From positions 1,116,001 through 1,180,000 of the forward strand of contig NZ_CP095491.1 in the NCBI RefSeq assembly GCF_023028105.1: a stretch of DNA of 64,000 nt, given 5' to 3'. Under the pieces are notes generated by a model. That model ran no database searches and had not been told where the DNA came from. It worked only from the letters and a program-made list of their open reading frames with translations. The translations under genes and the position numbers were made by a program. Shown piece by piece: positions 8,448 through 16,339 of the stretch. Numbering within the stretch: the stretch's first letter is position 1; every line of letters begins with the position of its first letter. This DNA is from Halosolutus gelatinilyticus (GTDB lineage: Archaea > Halobacteriota > Halobacteria > Halobacteriales > Natrialbaceae).

Positions 8448-8638
8448 CCTGCCCGTGGCGTCCCCGATCGCTTATCGCTGGTTTCGAGGGCTGGTTTCCC
8501 GCACTTGTCAACCAGAGACGATACGACGCGGGAGATAATGGAGGAAACTAGTGGGAATTTCCCGCTCCCTGGCCGAATTGCAGAGGGCGACGACCGATCA
8601 CTGGCTGCAAGCGGGCGGACGATTCGCTCGCGTCGATC

Positions 8639-8735
8639 GGCGGGACGACAGTCTTCGAACCGCTGGCCGCAATCGCCAACCTTTGCGACCGCGCCATCTC
8701 GCCGGTCGTGTTCCACGACGCCGATCGCGGACAAG
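8639..8735 (+). pseudogene. Degenerate copy of the small Cys-rich protein at 6026-6196
   Basis: Translated in one frame this reads GGTTVFEPLAAIANLCDRA then ISPVVFHDADRG, matching the intact gene's GGTVVAATVLGPMAAIASP region and its C-terminus, with a 9-base in-frame deletion and loss of most Cys (CSECGG to ASIGG). Nucleotide similarity is obvious over about 95 bases. There is no start codon or Cys pair upstream, and a TAG precedes the frame, so this copy cannot make the same protein. Confidence 0.55.
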
Positions 8736-8819
8736 ACGCTCGTCGCCCGGCTCGGCGGGAGTGCCCCTCCTCGCGATCACGCGTTAGTCAGCGGGTTCGT
8801 GACGCGGTCGGTCGTCCCC

Positions 8820-8969
8820 TCACCGGGTACCCCGCTCGAGTGGTACGATGTGCACCGGGTTTCGGTAGAAGAACACCCCGACAGCGCCGATCCAGATCAC
8901 GCTCGGCACCAACCCGGTCTGGAAGGCCATTGAGAGGTCGGTGTATCCGCGGGCCTGGACGATCGACAC
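8820..8969 (-). CDS. Small single-helix membrane protein (possible remnant)
   Basis: A 49-residue frame starting at GTG 8969. It has a polar N-terminus (SIVQARGYTDLSMAFQTG), one hydrophobic helix (LVPSVIWIGAVGVFFY) and a polar end (RNPVHIVPLERGTR). The composition looks like real protein, unlike the other frames here. It could also be the C-terminal end of a lost longer gene. No promoter was evident. Confidence 0.4.
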   Translation of the reverse strand: MSIVQARGYTDLSMAFQTGLVPSVIWIGAVGVFFYRNPVHIVPLERGTR

Positions 8970-9211
8970 CAGCCCTCAACCCGCTCGACGAACGGTCGCA
9001 CTGGTTACGCGTTTCGAGCCCAGTTTGGCCGTCAGATATTCACGCCCTGTTGTTAGTGATAACTTGGTGAACCTATAATGTTACAGGGACTCGCGCGGCC
9101 GCCGTGTGGCCCGCGAGCGGGGGTTTCGCGGCCGCGGGCCGCGATCGCAGTGCAATTCGGGCCGAAATTGCAAGCCGTGGGCTATTCGCCTTGGCTGACG
9201 GTTCGTCTGAT

Positions 9212-9568
9212 ATGGTCCTTGCATCGATCATCGTGTTCGTCGTCAGTCTGCTCATCGGCGCGCTCGGCATCTACGTCGGCGCGCGCGCGATCACCGGCGC
9301 CTCGAGCTTCGATCACGCGATCGTCACCGCGTTAATCGGGGCGATCGTCTGGGCCGTCGTCGGCTTCTTCGTCGGGTGGATCCCGCTGCTCGGACCGCTA
9401 CTCGCCCTGCTGGCCTACGTCGCGGTGATCAACTTCCGATACCCCGGCGAATGGACCGCCGCGGCGATGATCGCGCTCGTCGCGTGGGTCACCGTGCTGA
9501 TCGCGCTGTACGTCCTCGCGCTGGTCGGCGTCACCGGCTTCGAGGCCGTCGGCGTGCCGGGCACCTGA
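9212..9568 (+). CDS. Small integral membrane protein
   Basis: 118 residues with about four transmembrane helices (VLASIIVFVVSLLIGALGIY; AIVTALIGAIVWAVVGFFVG; LLGPLLALLAYVAVINF; AAMIALVAWVTVLIALYVLA). No charged or catalytic motif within the membrane. Start ATG 9212 puts the first helix at the N-terminus; the in-frame Met at 9104 adds Arg/Gly-rich sequence without membrane features. A T6 run follows at 9601-9606. Confidence 0.75.
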   Translation: MVLASIIVFVVSLLIGALGIYVGARAITGASSFDHAIVTALIGAIVWAVVGFFVGWIPLLGPLLALLAYVAVINFRYPGEWTAAAMIALVAWVTVLIALYVLALVGVTGFEAVGVPGT

Positions 9569-9917
9569 TCGAGCGGCGCGACGCGGACGCGGCAGTCGGA
9601 TTTTTTGACCCGATCGCGGAGACGGGTGTCGGGAGTGGAGCGATTACGAACGCCACGAACGCTCCTGCCGGCATCCGGTCTTTCGAACGACAGCGAGTCC
9701 CGGCGGTCGAGTGCAGCGAGAGAGCACTGCTCTCTCGAGTATCGCGGGAGCGTAGCTCCCGCCCAAGGCCAGGGGGTTTCGTGGTGTTCTCGATTGATTG
9801 CGTCCCACTTTCGGATACGCTGCACCTACGCTCGGGCCGCCGGCCATCATCGGATAATCTGAACACTACGCTCGATCGCGACGAACGGTTATCCGCGCTC
9901 GCGACCAAGTACGACAG
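9569..9917. other. Intergenic interval with hairpins and a repeat-family end
   Basis: Holds two perfect hairpins with 3-nt loops, CGAGAGAGC/GCTCTCTCG (9717-9725, 9729-9737) and GCGGGAGC/GCTCCCGC (9744-9751, 9755-9762). They are followed by CCAGGGGGTTTCGTGG, similar to the right end of the repeat copies near 13.57 and 46.30 kb. No gene seen. Confidence 0.6.
9601..9606 (+). terminator. T6 run downstream of the membrane protein gene
   Basis: Six T residues on the coding strand 32 bases after the stop of the 9212 gene, in otherwise GC-rich DNA. Archaeal transcription often ends at such oligo-T runs. Confidence 0.35.
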
Positions 9918-10148
9918 ATGAAACTCTTCGAGACCCTCGGCCGATCGGTCGGCAAATTCACCCACGAGGCGAAACGGTCGGCGGCGGCGCCCTATACCTG
10001 TAACGAGTGCGGCAAGGGGTTCTACATCGAACAGAACGTGTGTCCCGAGTGCGGGAGCCAGAACCTCACCGAACGGGAGAAACGAATGGACGCGAACGAG
10101 GCGGAGGGCGACGAGAGCATGATCGACGATCGATCGAACCGCCGGTAA
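9918..10148 (+). CDS. Small zinc-ribbon protein
   Basis: A 76-residue protein with a zinc ribbon: CNECGKGFYIEQNVCPECGS (two CxxC pairs, residues about 28-48). The N-terminus is basic/amphipathic, the tail acidic. It probably binds nucleic acid or a protein partner; the role is unknown. Convergent with the M20 hydrolase gene, which ends 6 bases away. Confidence 0.75.
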   Translation: MKLFETLGRSVGKFTHEAKRSAAAPYTCNECGKGFYIEQNVCPECGSQNLTEREKRMDANEAEGDESMIDDRSNRR

Positions 10149-10154
10149 GGCAGA

Positions 10155-11243
10155 TCACCGAGGCCAGCGTTCGGCCGCTCGCCGGTAGATCGCCTCGCAC
10201 CGTTCGAGGACGTCGATCGAGACGCTCTCGTCGTCGGTGTGGGCCTCGCCGGGTTCCGCGGGGCCGCAGACGACGCACTCGGTTCCGGCGTCGGCGAGCC
10301 ACCCCGCGTCGGTCGCGTGGGGTTTCGTCACCAGCTTGGGCGAACCGGATTGTGCCGCAGCGGCGGTGTCGAGCACCGTCTCGGCGAACGCCTCGTCTCT
10401 GCAGCGCATCGGCGGCAGGTCCTGGTCGACGGTCCACTCGACCCCCGGGATCGCCTCGACGCGATCGATCGGGGCGCGCTCGCCGGGCACCGTCCGCTCG
10501 TCGACGGCGAGTTCACAGCGATCGGGGACGACGTTCCACGCCGTGCCGCCCGCGATCTCGGTGACGACGACGCTCCCTGCGATCGTCTCGCCGGCGACCT
10601 CGATCGACGGCGGGTCGATCTCCCGGACGAGGTCCACGGCGTCCGTCGCGCGATAAATCGCGTTCTCGCCGGCATCGGCCTCGCTCGCGTGGGCGGATTC
10701 GCCGCGAGCGACGATCGTGCTCCCCCGGCGACCCTTGTGGGCGACGGCCACGTCCGTCACGCCTGGCGCGGAGTAGCCCGTCGACCCTTCGCCGACGATG
10801 GCGTAGTCGGGCGCGAACCCCCGATCGATCGCGTGGCGCGCGCCGACGCCGCCGACCTCCTCGCCGACGAAACTGGCGAAGACGAATTCGCCGGCGGAAT
10901 CGGCATCTCGGAACGCGAGCATCGCCGCCGCGACGGCGCCTTTCATATCCGCCGCGCCGCGCCCGTAGAGGCGACCGTCGCGCTCGTCGATCGCGTACTC
11001 CATACCGCCCTCATCGGCGTCGGCCACCTGCGACGTCGCCGGCGCGACCACGTCGTGGTGGCCGACCAGCGCCAGGGACTTCTCGCCGGCTCCCTTGTGC
11101 GCGATTACGTTGCCGACCTCGTCGCGCCGCACGTCGGCGTCGGTCTCGCGGCGGAGCCACGATTCGATGCGATCGCCGGCGGCGGTTTCGTCCTCGTGGC
11201 TCGGGATCGAGACGAGTTCCCGCGTTACCTCGACGACTGTCAT
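10155..11243 (-). CDS. M20 family metallohydrolase (ArgE/DapE-like deacylase)
   Basis: A 362-residue two-domain zinc aminoacylase. Motifs in order: GHHDVV (zinc His with Asp) near residue 62, GRGAADMKG (bridging Asp), and FVGEEVGG (catalytic Glu and zinc Glu). The dimerisation domain in the middle includes the conserved ESAHAS (the H of the SAH motif). It removes an acyl or carrier group from an amino acid or peptide. Absence of arginine or lysine biosynthesis genes nearby leaves ArgE, DapE or LysK specificity open. Confidence 0.88.
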   Translation of the reverse strand: MTVVEVTRELVSIPSHEDETAAGDRIESWLRRETDADVRRDEVGNVIAHKGAGEKSLALVGHHDVVAPATSQVADADEGGMEYAIDERDGRLYGRGAADMKGAVAAAMLAFRDADSAGEFVFASFVGEEVGGVGARHAIDRGFAPDYAIVGEGSTGYSAPGVTDVAVAHKGRRGSTIVARGESAHASEADAGENAIYRATDAVDLVREIDPPSIEVAGETIAGSVVVTEIAGGTAWNVVPDRCELAVDERTVPGERAPIDRVEAIPGVEWTVDQDLPPMRCRDEAFAETVLDTAAAAQSGSPKLVTKPHATDAGWLADAGTECVVCGPAEPGEAHTDDESVSIDVLERCEAIYRRAAERWPR

Positions 11244-11394
11244 ATCACCGCCTTGGCGGGCCAGCGAGTTGATTGCACCGACCGCCGACCCGGAGACGCG
11301 GACGGATCGACGAGCGAGCGATCCCCCGGTCGCCGGGGAATCGACCGGATGCTGACGTGGACACCCTTATGGGCGTACGTACCCGAGTTCGGGT

Positions 11395-13260
11395 ATGCAC
11401 GTCGTGCCGGATACGAGCGTGGTCATCGACGGCCGCGTCTCGGCGACGATCGAAGACGGGCAGTTCGAGGGAGCGACGATTTCGGTACCGGAAGCCGTGG
11501 TCGCGGAACTCGAAGCGCAGGCCAACGACGGGATCGACACCGGGTGGGACGGCCTGGAAGAGCTCCAGCGTCTCGCCGACCTGGCCGACGAGGGCGTCAT
11601 CGAACTCGAGTACGTCGGCGACCGGCCGAGCGCGATCGAGCGCGGCCACGCCTCCGAGGGCGAGATCGACGCGCTCATCCGCGACATCGCCGAGGGCTTA
11701 GATGCCACGTTCCTCACGAGCGACGTCGTCCAGGCCGAAGTCGCCCGGGCCAAGGGACTTGACGTCGAGCACGTCTCCCCCGAGATCCGCGAGGTTGGGA
11801 CGCTCGCGATCGAGGACTTCTTCGACGACCAGACGATGAGCGTCCACCTCAAGACCGATACCGTGCCGATGGCCAAGCGGGGCGAACTCGGCGAGATGCG
11901 CTACGAAGAGATCGCCGACGAACCCACCGACGAGGCGCAGATGGACGAGTGGGCCCGCGAGGTCGTCGACAGCGCCAAGGAGGCCCCCGGTGGCTTCATC
12001 GAGCTCTCGGAACCCGGGATGAAGATCGTCCAGTTCCGCGACTACCGGATCGCGATTGGCCGGCCGCCGTTCGCGGACGGGATCGAGATCACCGCCGTGC
12101 GGCCGATCGCCCAGACGGACATCGAGGACTACGAGCACGCCGACGAACTCAAAGAGCGCCTGCTGGAGCGCCAGCGCGGCGTCCTCGTCTCCGGGTCTCC
12201 CGGCGCCGGGAAGTCGACGCTCGCTCAGGCGATCGCGCGCTACCTCACCGACCACGAGTACGCGGTCAAGACGATGGAAAAGCCCCGGGACCTGCAAGTC
12301 GGCCCCGAGATCACCCAGTACACCGAACTGGGCGGCGAAATGGAGAAGACCGCCGACGCCCTACTGATGGTTCGCCCGGACTACACCGTCTACGACGAGG
12401 TCCGCAAGACCAACGACTTCGAGGTCTTCGCGGACATGCGCCTGGCCGGCGTCGGCATGATCGGCGTCGTCCACGCGACCCGGCCGATCGACGCCCTCCA
12501 GCGACTCATCGGCCGCGTCGAGCTGGGCATGATCCCGCAGATCGTCGACACCGTCGTCTACGTCGAGGCGGGCGAGATCGCCAAGGTGTACGACGTCAAG
12601 ACCGAGGTCAAGGTCCCGGCGGGACTCACCGAGGAGGACCTCGCCCGGCCCGTCATCCTCGTCACCGACTTCCAGACCAGCGAACCAGAGTACGAGATCT
12701 ACACGTTCAACCGCCAGGTCGTCACCGTCCCCCTGAAAGACGAGGAGGGTGGCCCCGCGAACGAGTCCGGCGTCGATCGCATCGCCAAACAGGAGATCGA
12801 ACGCGAGATCCGATCGGTCGCCCGCGGCTACGTCGACGTCCAGCTCAAGAGCCAGGACAAGGCGGTCGTCTACGTCGAGGAAAAGGACATCTCCAGCGTC
12901 ATCGGCAAGGGCGGCGGCCGCATCACGGACATCGAAAACCGGCTGGGGATCGACATCGACGTCCGAACGCACGACGAGAACCCCGACTACGGAGCAGGCG
13001 GCGCCACCGCGGACGGCAGCGGTGGCGGCGCGAGCCAGGCCGGCCAGCTCGTCCAGCCCGAGATCACCTCCCGGCACATCGTCATCCCCGTCGACGGCAA
13101 CCACGGCGAGACCGTCGAGGTGCAGGCCGCCGGCGACTACCTGTTCACCGCGACGGTGAGCCGCGGCGGCGAGATCCAGGTCTCGCGCGGTAGTGCTATT
13201 GCGGACGAACTGGAGCGCGCGATCGATCGGAAGGATCCGATCACGGTCGTCCCGTCGTAG
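11395..13260 (+). CDS. PIN-domain / PilT-type ATPase with C-terminal KH domain
   Basis: 621 residues, the archaeal three-part architecture. It has an N-terminal PIN nuclease-like domain (VVPDTSVVIDGRV with acidic residues, 1 to about 120), a PilT/VirB11-like ATPase with Walker A GSPGAGKST near residue 267, and a KH domain with the GxxG loop VIGKGGG near 501. The combination points to an RNA-linked ATPase in the cytoplasm rather than pilus retraction; the exact task is unknown. A Gly/Ser/Ala linker (about 540-550) precedes the last beta-rich part. Upstream is a divergent M20 gene. Confidence 0.93.
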   Translation: MHVVPDTSVVIDGRVSATIEDGQFEGATISVPEAVVAELEAQANDGIDTGWDGLEELQRLADLADEGVIELEYVGDRPSAIERGHASEGEIDALIRDIAEGLDATFLTSDVVQAEVARAKGLDVEHVSPEIREVGTLAIEDFFDDQTMSVHLKTDTVPMAKRGELGEMRYEEIADEPTDEAQMDEWAREVVDSAKEAPGGFIELSEPGMKIVQFRDYRIAIGRPPFADGIEITAVRPIAQTDIEDYEHADELKERLLERQRGVLVSGSPGAGKSTLAQAIARYLTDHEYAVKTMEKPRDLQVGPEITQYTELGGEMEKTADALLMVRPDYTVYDEVRKTNDFEVFADMRLAGVGMIGVVHATRPIDALQRLIGRVELGMIPQIVDTVVYVEAGEIAKVYDVKTEVKVPAGLTEEDLARPVILVTDFQTSEPEYEIYTFNRQVVTVPLKDEEGGPANESGVDRIAKQEIEREIRSVARGYVDVQLKSQDKAVVYVEEKDISSVIGKGGGRITDIENRLGIDIDVRTHDENPDYGAGGATADGSGGGASQAGQLVQPEITSRHIVIPVDGNHGETVEVQAAGDYLFTATVSRGGEIQVSRGSAIADELERAIDRKDPITVVPS

Positions 13261-13302
13261 GTTGCCGATCGTAGAAGAGCACAACACCGCATTGAGCCGG
13301 TT

Positions 13303-13586
13303 GAGAACACCGCGAAAGCCCCTGCTACGCTCGATGGCTGCGACTCGCTGCGCGCTTCCCTCACCCCGCTCGGTCCAGTGCTTGCTTCGTCTCGCTCATC
13401 GAGTGCAGCAGCCCCTTTCATCCCCACCCGTACCGGCTGATCGGCCAAGCCACCGCGGGCGGGAAGGAAAGGGGCTGACGCTGTCGACGAACCCGGGCGA
13501 CGCAAGGACCGCAACCGAACGAAGTGAGGTGAGGACCACAGCGAGCCCTGGGAGTCGACAGCGCCAGGGGCTTTCGCGGTGTTTTC
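13303..13586. repeat. Inverted-repeat intergenic element, full copy (family A)
   Basis: Bounded by a 22-bp inverted repeat with one mismatch (13303-13324 and 13565-13586; core CGCGAAAGCCCCTG). Inside lies a second pair, CAGCCCCTTTC (13409-13419) and GAAAGGGGCTG (13467-13477), so the element can fold into two large hairpins. Related partial copies lie near 9.76, 24.34 and 46.25 kb. No coding frame belongs to it. It fills most of the gap between the PilT gene and the next leftward gene. Confidence 0.7.
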
Positions 13587-13651
13587 AGTGCCCAAGTACC
13601 CGTCGTAGGAACTGCGATCGAACAGACCTGTCCAAGATTTCCCAGTTCACC

Positions 13652-14296
13652 TCACTCGTCGCGTCGATCCTGGAATCGCCGAGCGACGAGCACGAACAGC
13701 CCAGTCACCGCGAAAAAGAGTTCCCACCCCTGCTCGGCGATCGGGAAGCGCCGATCGACGGGTCCCTCCGGCGTCGGATCGGCGGTCGGTTCGATCGGAT
13801 TGGCGACGTGCGTGTTGGCGGTGGTGCCGCCCGCACCGACGTCGGTCTCGGTGCCGATATCGACGAACGTCTGGAGGAGTCCGTCGGTCGTCGAGAGGAA
13901 GAGTTCTCCCTCGAGGCGGAAGAACCGATCGTAGACCGGGTAGAAGGCGTTGATTCCTTCGAGGTGGGCGTAATCGAGCAGCACGTGGGCGAAGGCGTGG
14001 GTGAACAGGGCGACCCAGGCGATCCTGACGCCTCGGGTACCCCACCGATCGCGCAGCCACGATCGGTCCCGGTAGCAAGTGTCCCACCAGAGCCACGCGC
14101 CGGCGGCGATCGGAATGAGCAGGGTGTGTAACAGCGCCCGGTGGGCGCCGGGGAGCCACGGCCCGGCCAGCGCGTCCACCTCGGGAACGACGCCGACGAC
14201 GAGCACGACAGCGAGCGCCCGGCGATCGTACGCCGTTGCTAACAACCCCGCAGCCAGCACCGCGGCGAGTCCCAGCTGGACGACCGTTGACGGCAT
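13652..14296 (-). CDS. Membrane-bound metal-dependent hydrolase-like protein (YdjM/DUF457-like), copy 1
   Basis: 214 residues with several membrane helices. VVPEVDALAG followed by HRALLHTLLIP and later HAFAHVLLDY give the pattern of acidic residue and His pairs seen in YdjM/DUF457 membrane hydrolases. It closely parallels the next upstream gene (14296-14928), so the two are tandem duplicates. ATG 14296 overlaps the upstream gene's TGA by one base (TGATG), indicating coupled translation. Substrate unknown. Confidence 0.7.
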   Translation of the reverse strand: MPSTVVQLGLAAVLAAGLLATAYDRRALAVVLVVGVVPEVDALAGPWLPGAHRALLHTLLIPIAAGAWLWWDTCYRDRSWLRDRWGTRGVRIAWVALFTHAFAHVLLDYAHLEGINAFYPVYDRFFRLEGELFLSTTDGLLQTFVDIGTETDVGAGGTTANTHVANPIEPTADPTPEGPVDRRFPIAEQGWELFFAVTGLFVLVARRFQDRRDE

Positions 14297-14928
14297 CAGC
14301 GCACCTCCCGCAGTCGAACGGCGGCGGCGATCCCCGCCGCGACGACGACGGGTAGTTGCCAGCCCGCGTCGATCAGGTGCAGTCGCCGTTCGACGCCCGT
14401 CTCGATCCCGGTTCCCGGCGTCGGGTTCAGCCACGTTTCGACGTGGTACGTCTCGGTCGTCCCAGGCGACGAGAGCCACAGGGGCGCCCCGCCGTCGGCG
14501 ATCGTCTGGACGAGCCCGTGCTGCGTCGACACGAGGAGCCGACCCGAGACGGCGTAGAACCGATCGTGCAGCGGATACAGGAGGTTCGCGCCGGTCGTGA
14601 AGCAGTCGAGCCCGATCCCGGCGACGACGAACGCCGCGAGGGCCACCCAGCCGACCCGGACGCCGTACCAGCCGTACCGATCGCCGAGCCGCGAACGATC
14701 GCGATAGCGCGTCTCCCAGTAGAGCGCGACGAACGCGGCCGCCGGAATCAACAGCGTGTGCAGGAGCACGTTCGTCGCCCCGACGACGACCAGCCCGGCG
14801 ACGGCGTCGAGATCCGGCAGCGCGGCCGCGATCGCGACGACGACGAGCGATCGTCGATCGAGCGCCGCCCCCAGTAACGCGAGGCCGAGGAGCACGCCGA
14901 CGGCTGCGTTCACGAGCGTCGGAGCCAT
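14296..14928 (-). CDS. Membrane-bound metal-dependent hydrolase-like protein, copy 2
   Basis: 210 residues, same layout as its downstream neighbour: hydrophobic start, AALPDLDAVAG, TNVLLHTLLIPAAAF, WETRYRDRSRLGDRYG, and a C-terminal loop with LVSTQHGLVQTIADGG. In this copy the second His-rich helix reads FVVAGIGLDCF where copy 1 has THAFAHVLLDY. The two copies have therefore diverged at probable ligand positions, and this one may have lost activity. First gene of the two-gene unit. Confidence 0.7.
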   Translation of the reverse strand: MAPTLVNAAVGVLLGLALLGAALDRRSLVVVAIAAALPDLDAVAGLVVVGATNVLLHTLLIPAAAFVALYWETRYRDRSRLGDRYGWYGVRVGWVALAAFVVAGIGLDCFTTGANLLYPLHDRFYAVSGRLLVSTQHGLVQTIADGGAPLWLSSPGTTETYHVETWLNPTPGTGIETGVERRLHLIDAGWQLPVVVAAGIAAAVRLREVR

Positions 14929-15090
14929 GCCCGGTGGTGTTCGTACGCGAGAATAAGCGTATCGACGATCGCGACGGTCGGGGAGTCCGGTCGGTCGGTC
15001 GCGTTGCGACGGGTCACGAACGCGAGGTCGATCAGTCGGGACGATCGAAACCGTCCGCGAACGCGACCGATCGGGACGATCGCGGCCGCG

Positions 15091-15504
15091 CTACCGGTCC
15101 GATCCGTCGCGATACAGGTCGGGATTGCGCCACCAGAACAGTCCCCACGAGAGCACAAACCCCGTGCCCATCGTGATGACGTCCTGAACGATTTGCCAGA
15201 GGCCGAACTCGACGATCGTCACGAGCGCCACGGACGAGCCGAGCGCCGCGCCGGCGACGACGAACAGCACGTCGCCGACAATGTGTTCGCGGGAGTGCTC
15301 CCAGTACGCCTGACGCTCCTCGTCGTGCCAGATGCCGACGTAGATCAATACCGGCGCCATCGCGGTGATGATCGGAATCACCTGATACTCGTCGGGGAGG
15401 CCGGCCGGACGAAGCACGACGAACGTGACCAGATTCGCGGCGATCGCCGCGATCAACAACCCGATCAGCAACCAGCCCCACCGTGGTAACCGCTCTTTGT
15501 CCAT
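15091..15504 (-). CDS. Integral membrane protein of unknown function
   Basis: 137 residues with four predicted helices (WGWLLIGLLIAAIAANLVTF; VIPIITAMAPVLIYVGIW; VLFVVAGAALGSSVALVTIV; ITMGTGFVLSWGLFWW). A charged segment HDEERQAYWEHSREH sits between helices 2 and 3. No family recognised. Follows the winged-helix gene on the same strand. Confidence 0.7.
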   Translation of the reverse strand: MDKERLPRWGWLLIGLLIAAIAANLVTFVVLRPAGLPDEYQVIPIITAMAPVLIYVGIWHDEERQAYWEHSREHIVGDVLFVVAGAALGSSVALVTIVEFGLWQIVQDVITMGTGFVLSWGLFWWRNPDLYRDGSDR

Positions 15505-15551
15505 GTACGAACGCGGTGACCGCGAGAAAAATAACCTGCCGTTTCCGCGAG

Positions 15552-15845
15552 CTACTCGGCGCAGCAGGCGTCTTTCTTGGGGGACTCCTCGACGCCGTTA
15601 CCGTCGGCCGCGACCGGTTCTTCGATCCGGTAGAGGCTCTGTCGGGCGTCTGCGAAGTAGATATCCTCGTCGACGATGCCGATCTCTTCGAGACGTTCGA
15701 GCGCGTACCGAACGGTTCGAGCGGAAAGCATCGATTCCTCGACGATTTGTTTCTGCGTCAGCGGGCCGTCGTACTCCAGAACCTTGAAGACGAGTTTCGC
15801 GCTCGGTGGCAAGTCCTCGATCTCCTCCCCGTCGGTCTCTACCAT
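15552..15845 (-). CDS. Winged-helix (MarR/TrmB-like) transcriptional regulator
   Basis: 97 residues, nearly all one winged-helix domain: SAKLVFKVLEYDGPLTQKQI, recognition helix LSARTVRYALERLEEIGIV, wing region with DARQSLYRI. It binds DNA in the cytoplasm, likely as a dimer. The C-terminal tail ends KKDACCAE; the two adjacent Cys could sense a metal or redox state (inference). Start ATG 15845 (MVETDGEE) chosen over an in-frame Met six codons upstream. Targets unknown; it lies just upstream of the 15091 membrane protein gene on the same strand. Confidence 0.8.
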   Translation of the reverse strand: MVETDGEEIEDLPPSAKLVFKVLEYDGPLTQKQIVEESMLSARTVRYALERLEEIGIVDEDIYFADARQSLYRIEEPVAADGNGVEESPKKDACCAE

Positions 15846-16006
15846 GTTACGAATCGAAAGCACCCAGCAGTATAAAAGTTGAGCCTTACAGGAAGCACTC
15901 GCGGAGAATATTTCTTACCAATACATCCAGAAAAATCGTTTGTGAGTGCTCGAAATGTAGAGATTCCGTATTTGACTAGCTGGTCAGGATTGGTCGGATT
16001 TCCGAA

Positions 16007-16105
16007 CTATCGATCCGTCTCACTCTCGCCGATCAGCCGCTCCTCTTCGTCCCGTTCCCGTTGGCGCAGCTCGTACTTCTGAATCTTGCCGATCGTCGTC
16101 GATTC
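16007..16105 (-). pseudogene. C-terminal remnant of an AMP-forming acyl-CoA synthetase
   Basis: Leftward frame ending in TAG at 16007-16009 and reading TTIGKIQKYELRQRERDEEE then RLIGESETDR. This matches the C-terminal A10 motif (PKTxTGKIQKxxLR) of acyl-CoA synthetases, with its catalytic Lys. Nothing upstream encodes the other roughly 500 residues; the frame breaks near 16105. It is therefore a gene-end relic left by a deletion or insertion. Confidence 0.7.
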
Positions 16106-16130
16106 CGACGATCGTTTCCTGACGCCGTAT

Positions 16131-16189
16131 TGTAGGTTTGCGCCTGCTCGAGGAAGTCGGTGACGATGAGCGGCGTTTCCAAACCTACA
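16131..16189. repeat. Inverted repeat flanking a short insert
   Basis: TGTAGGTTTG (16131-16140) and CAAACCTACA (16180-16189) form a perfect 10-bp inverted repeat around 39 bases. Outside them TTCCTGA and TCAGGAA extend the symmetry with a spacer. This could be a terminal-inverted-repeat relic of a small mobile element. It directly borders the acyl-CoA synthetase remnant. Confidence 0.45.
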
Positions 16190-16309
16190 GTTCAGGAACG
16201 ACTATGGCAGATATTTCGATCGCTCGACTCCGACCGCGAGGAGGACCACGTGTATTGAGGCTCGGTCCGTCCGAAGATCCGGGGAAATTGTACCGGTGAA
16301 GATAGATTT

Positions 16310-16316
16310 TTTATAC
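16310..16316 (+). promoter_or_regulatory. TATA box for the pilin-like giant protein
   Basis: TTTATAC lies 24-30 bases before the ATG at 16340 in a markedly AT-rich stretch. The spacing fits a leaderless or nearly leaderless haloarchaeal transcript. Confidence 0.55.
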
Positions 16317-16339
16317 TATTAGTTCAAAGTTATAAGTTA

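Noticed and set aside
13193-14131. A 312-codon plus-strand frame covering the gap after the PilT gene
   Set aside because: It runs through the inverted-repeat element and then antisense to the membrane hydrolase-like gene; no homology or ribosome site.
15879-16082. A 67-codon plus-strand frame
   Set aside because: The opposite strand reads as the conserved C-terminus of an acyl-CoA synthetase, which explains this frame as its complement.
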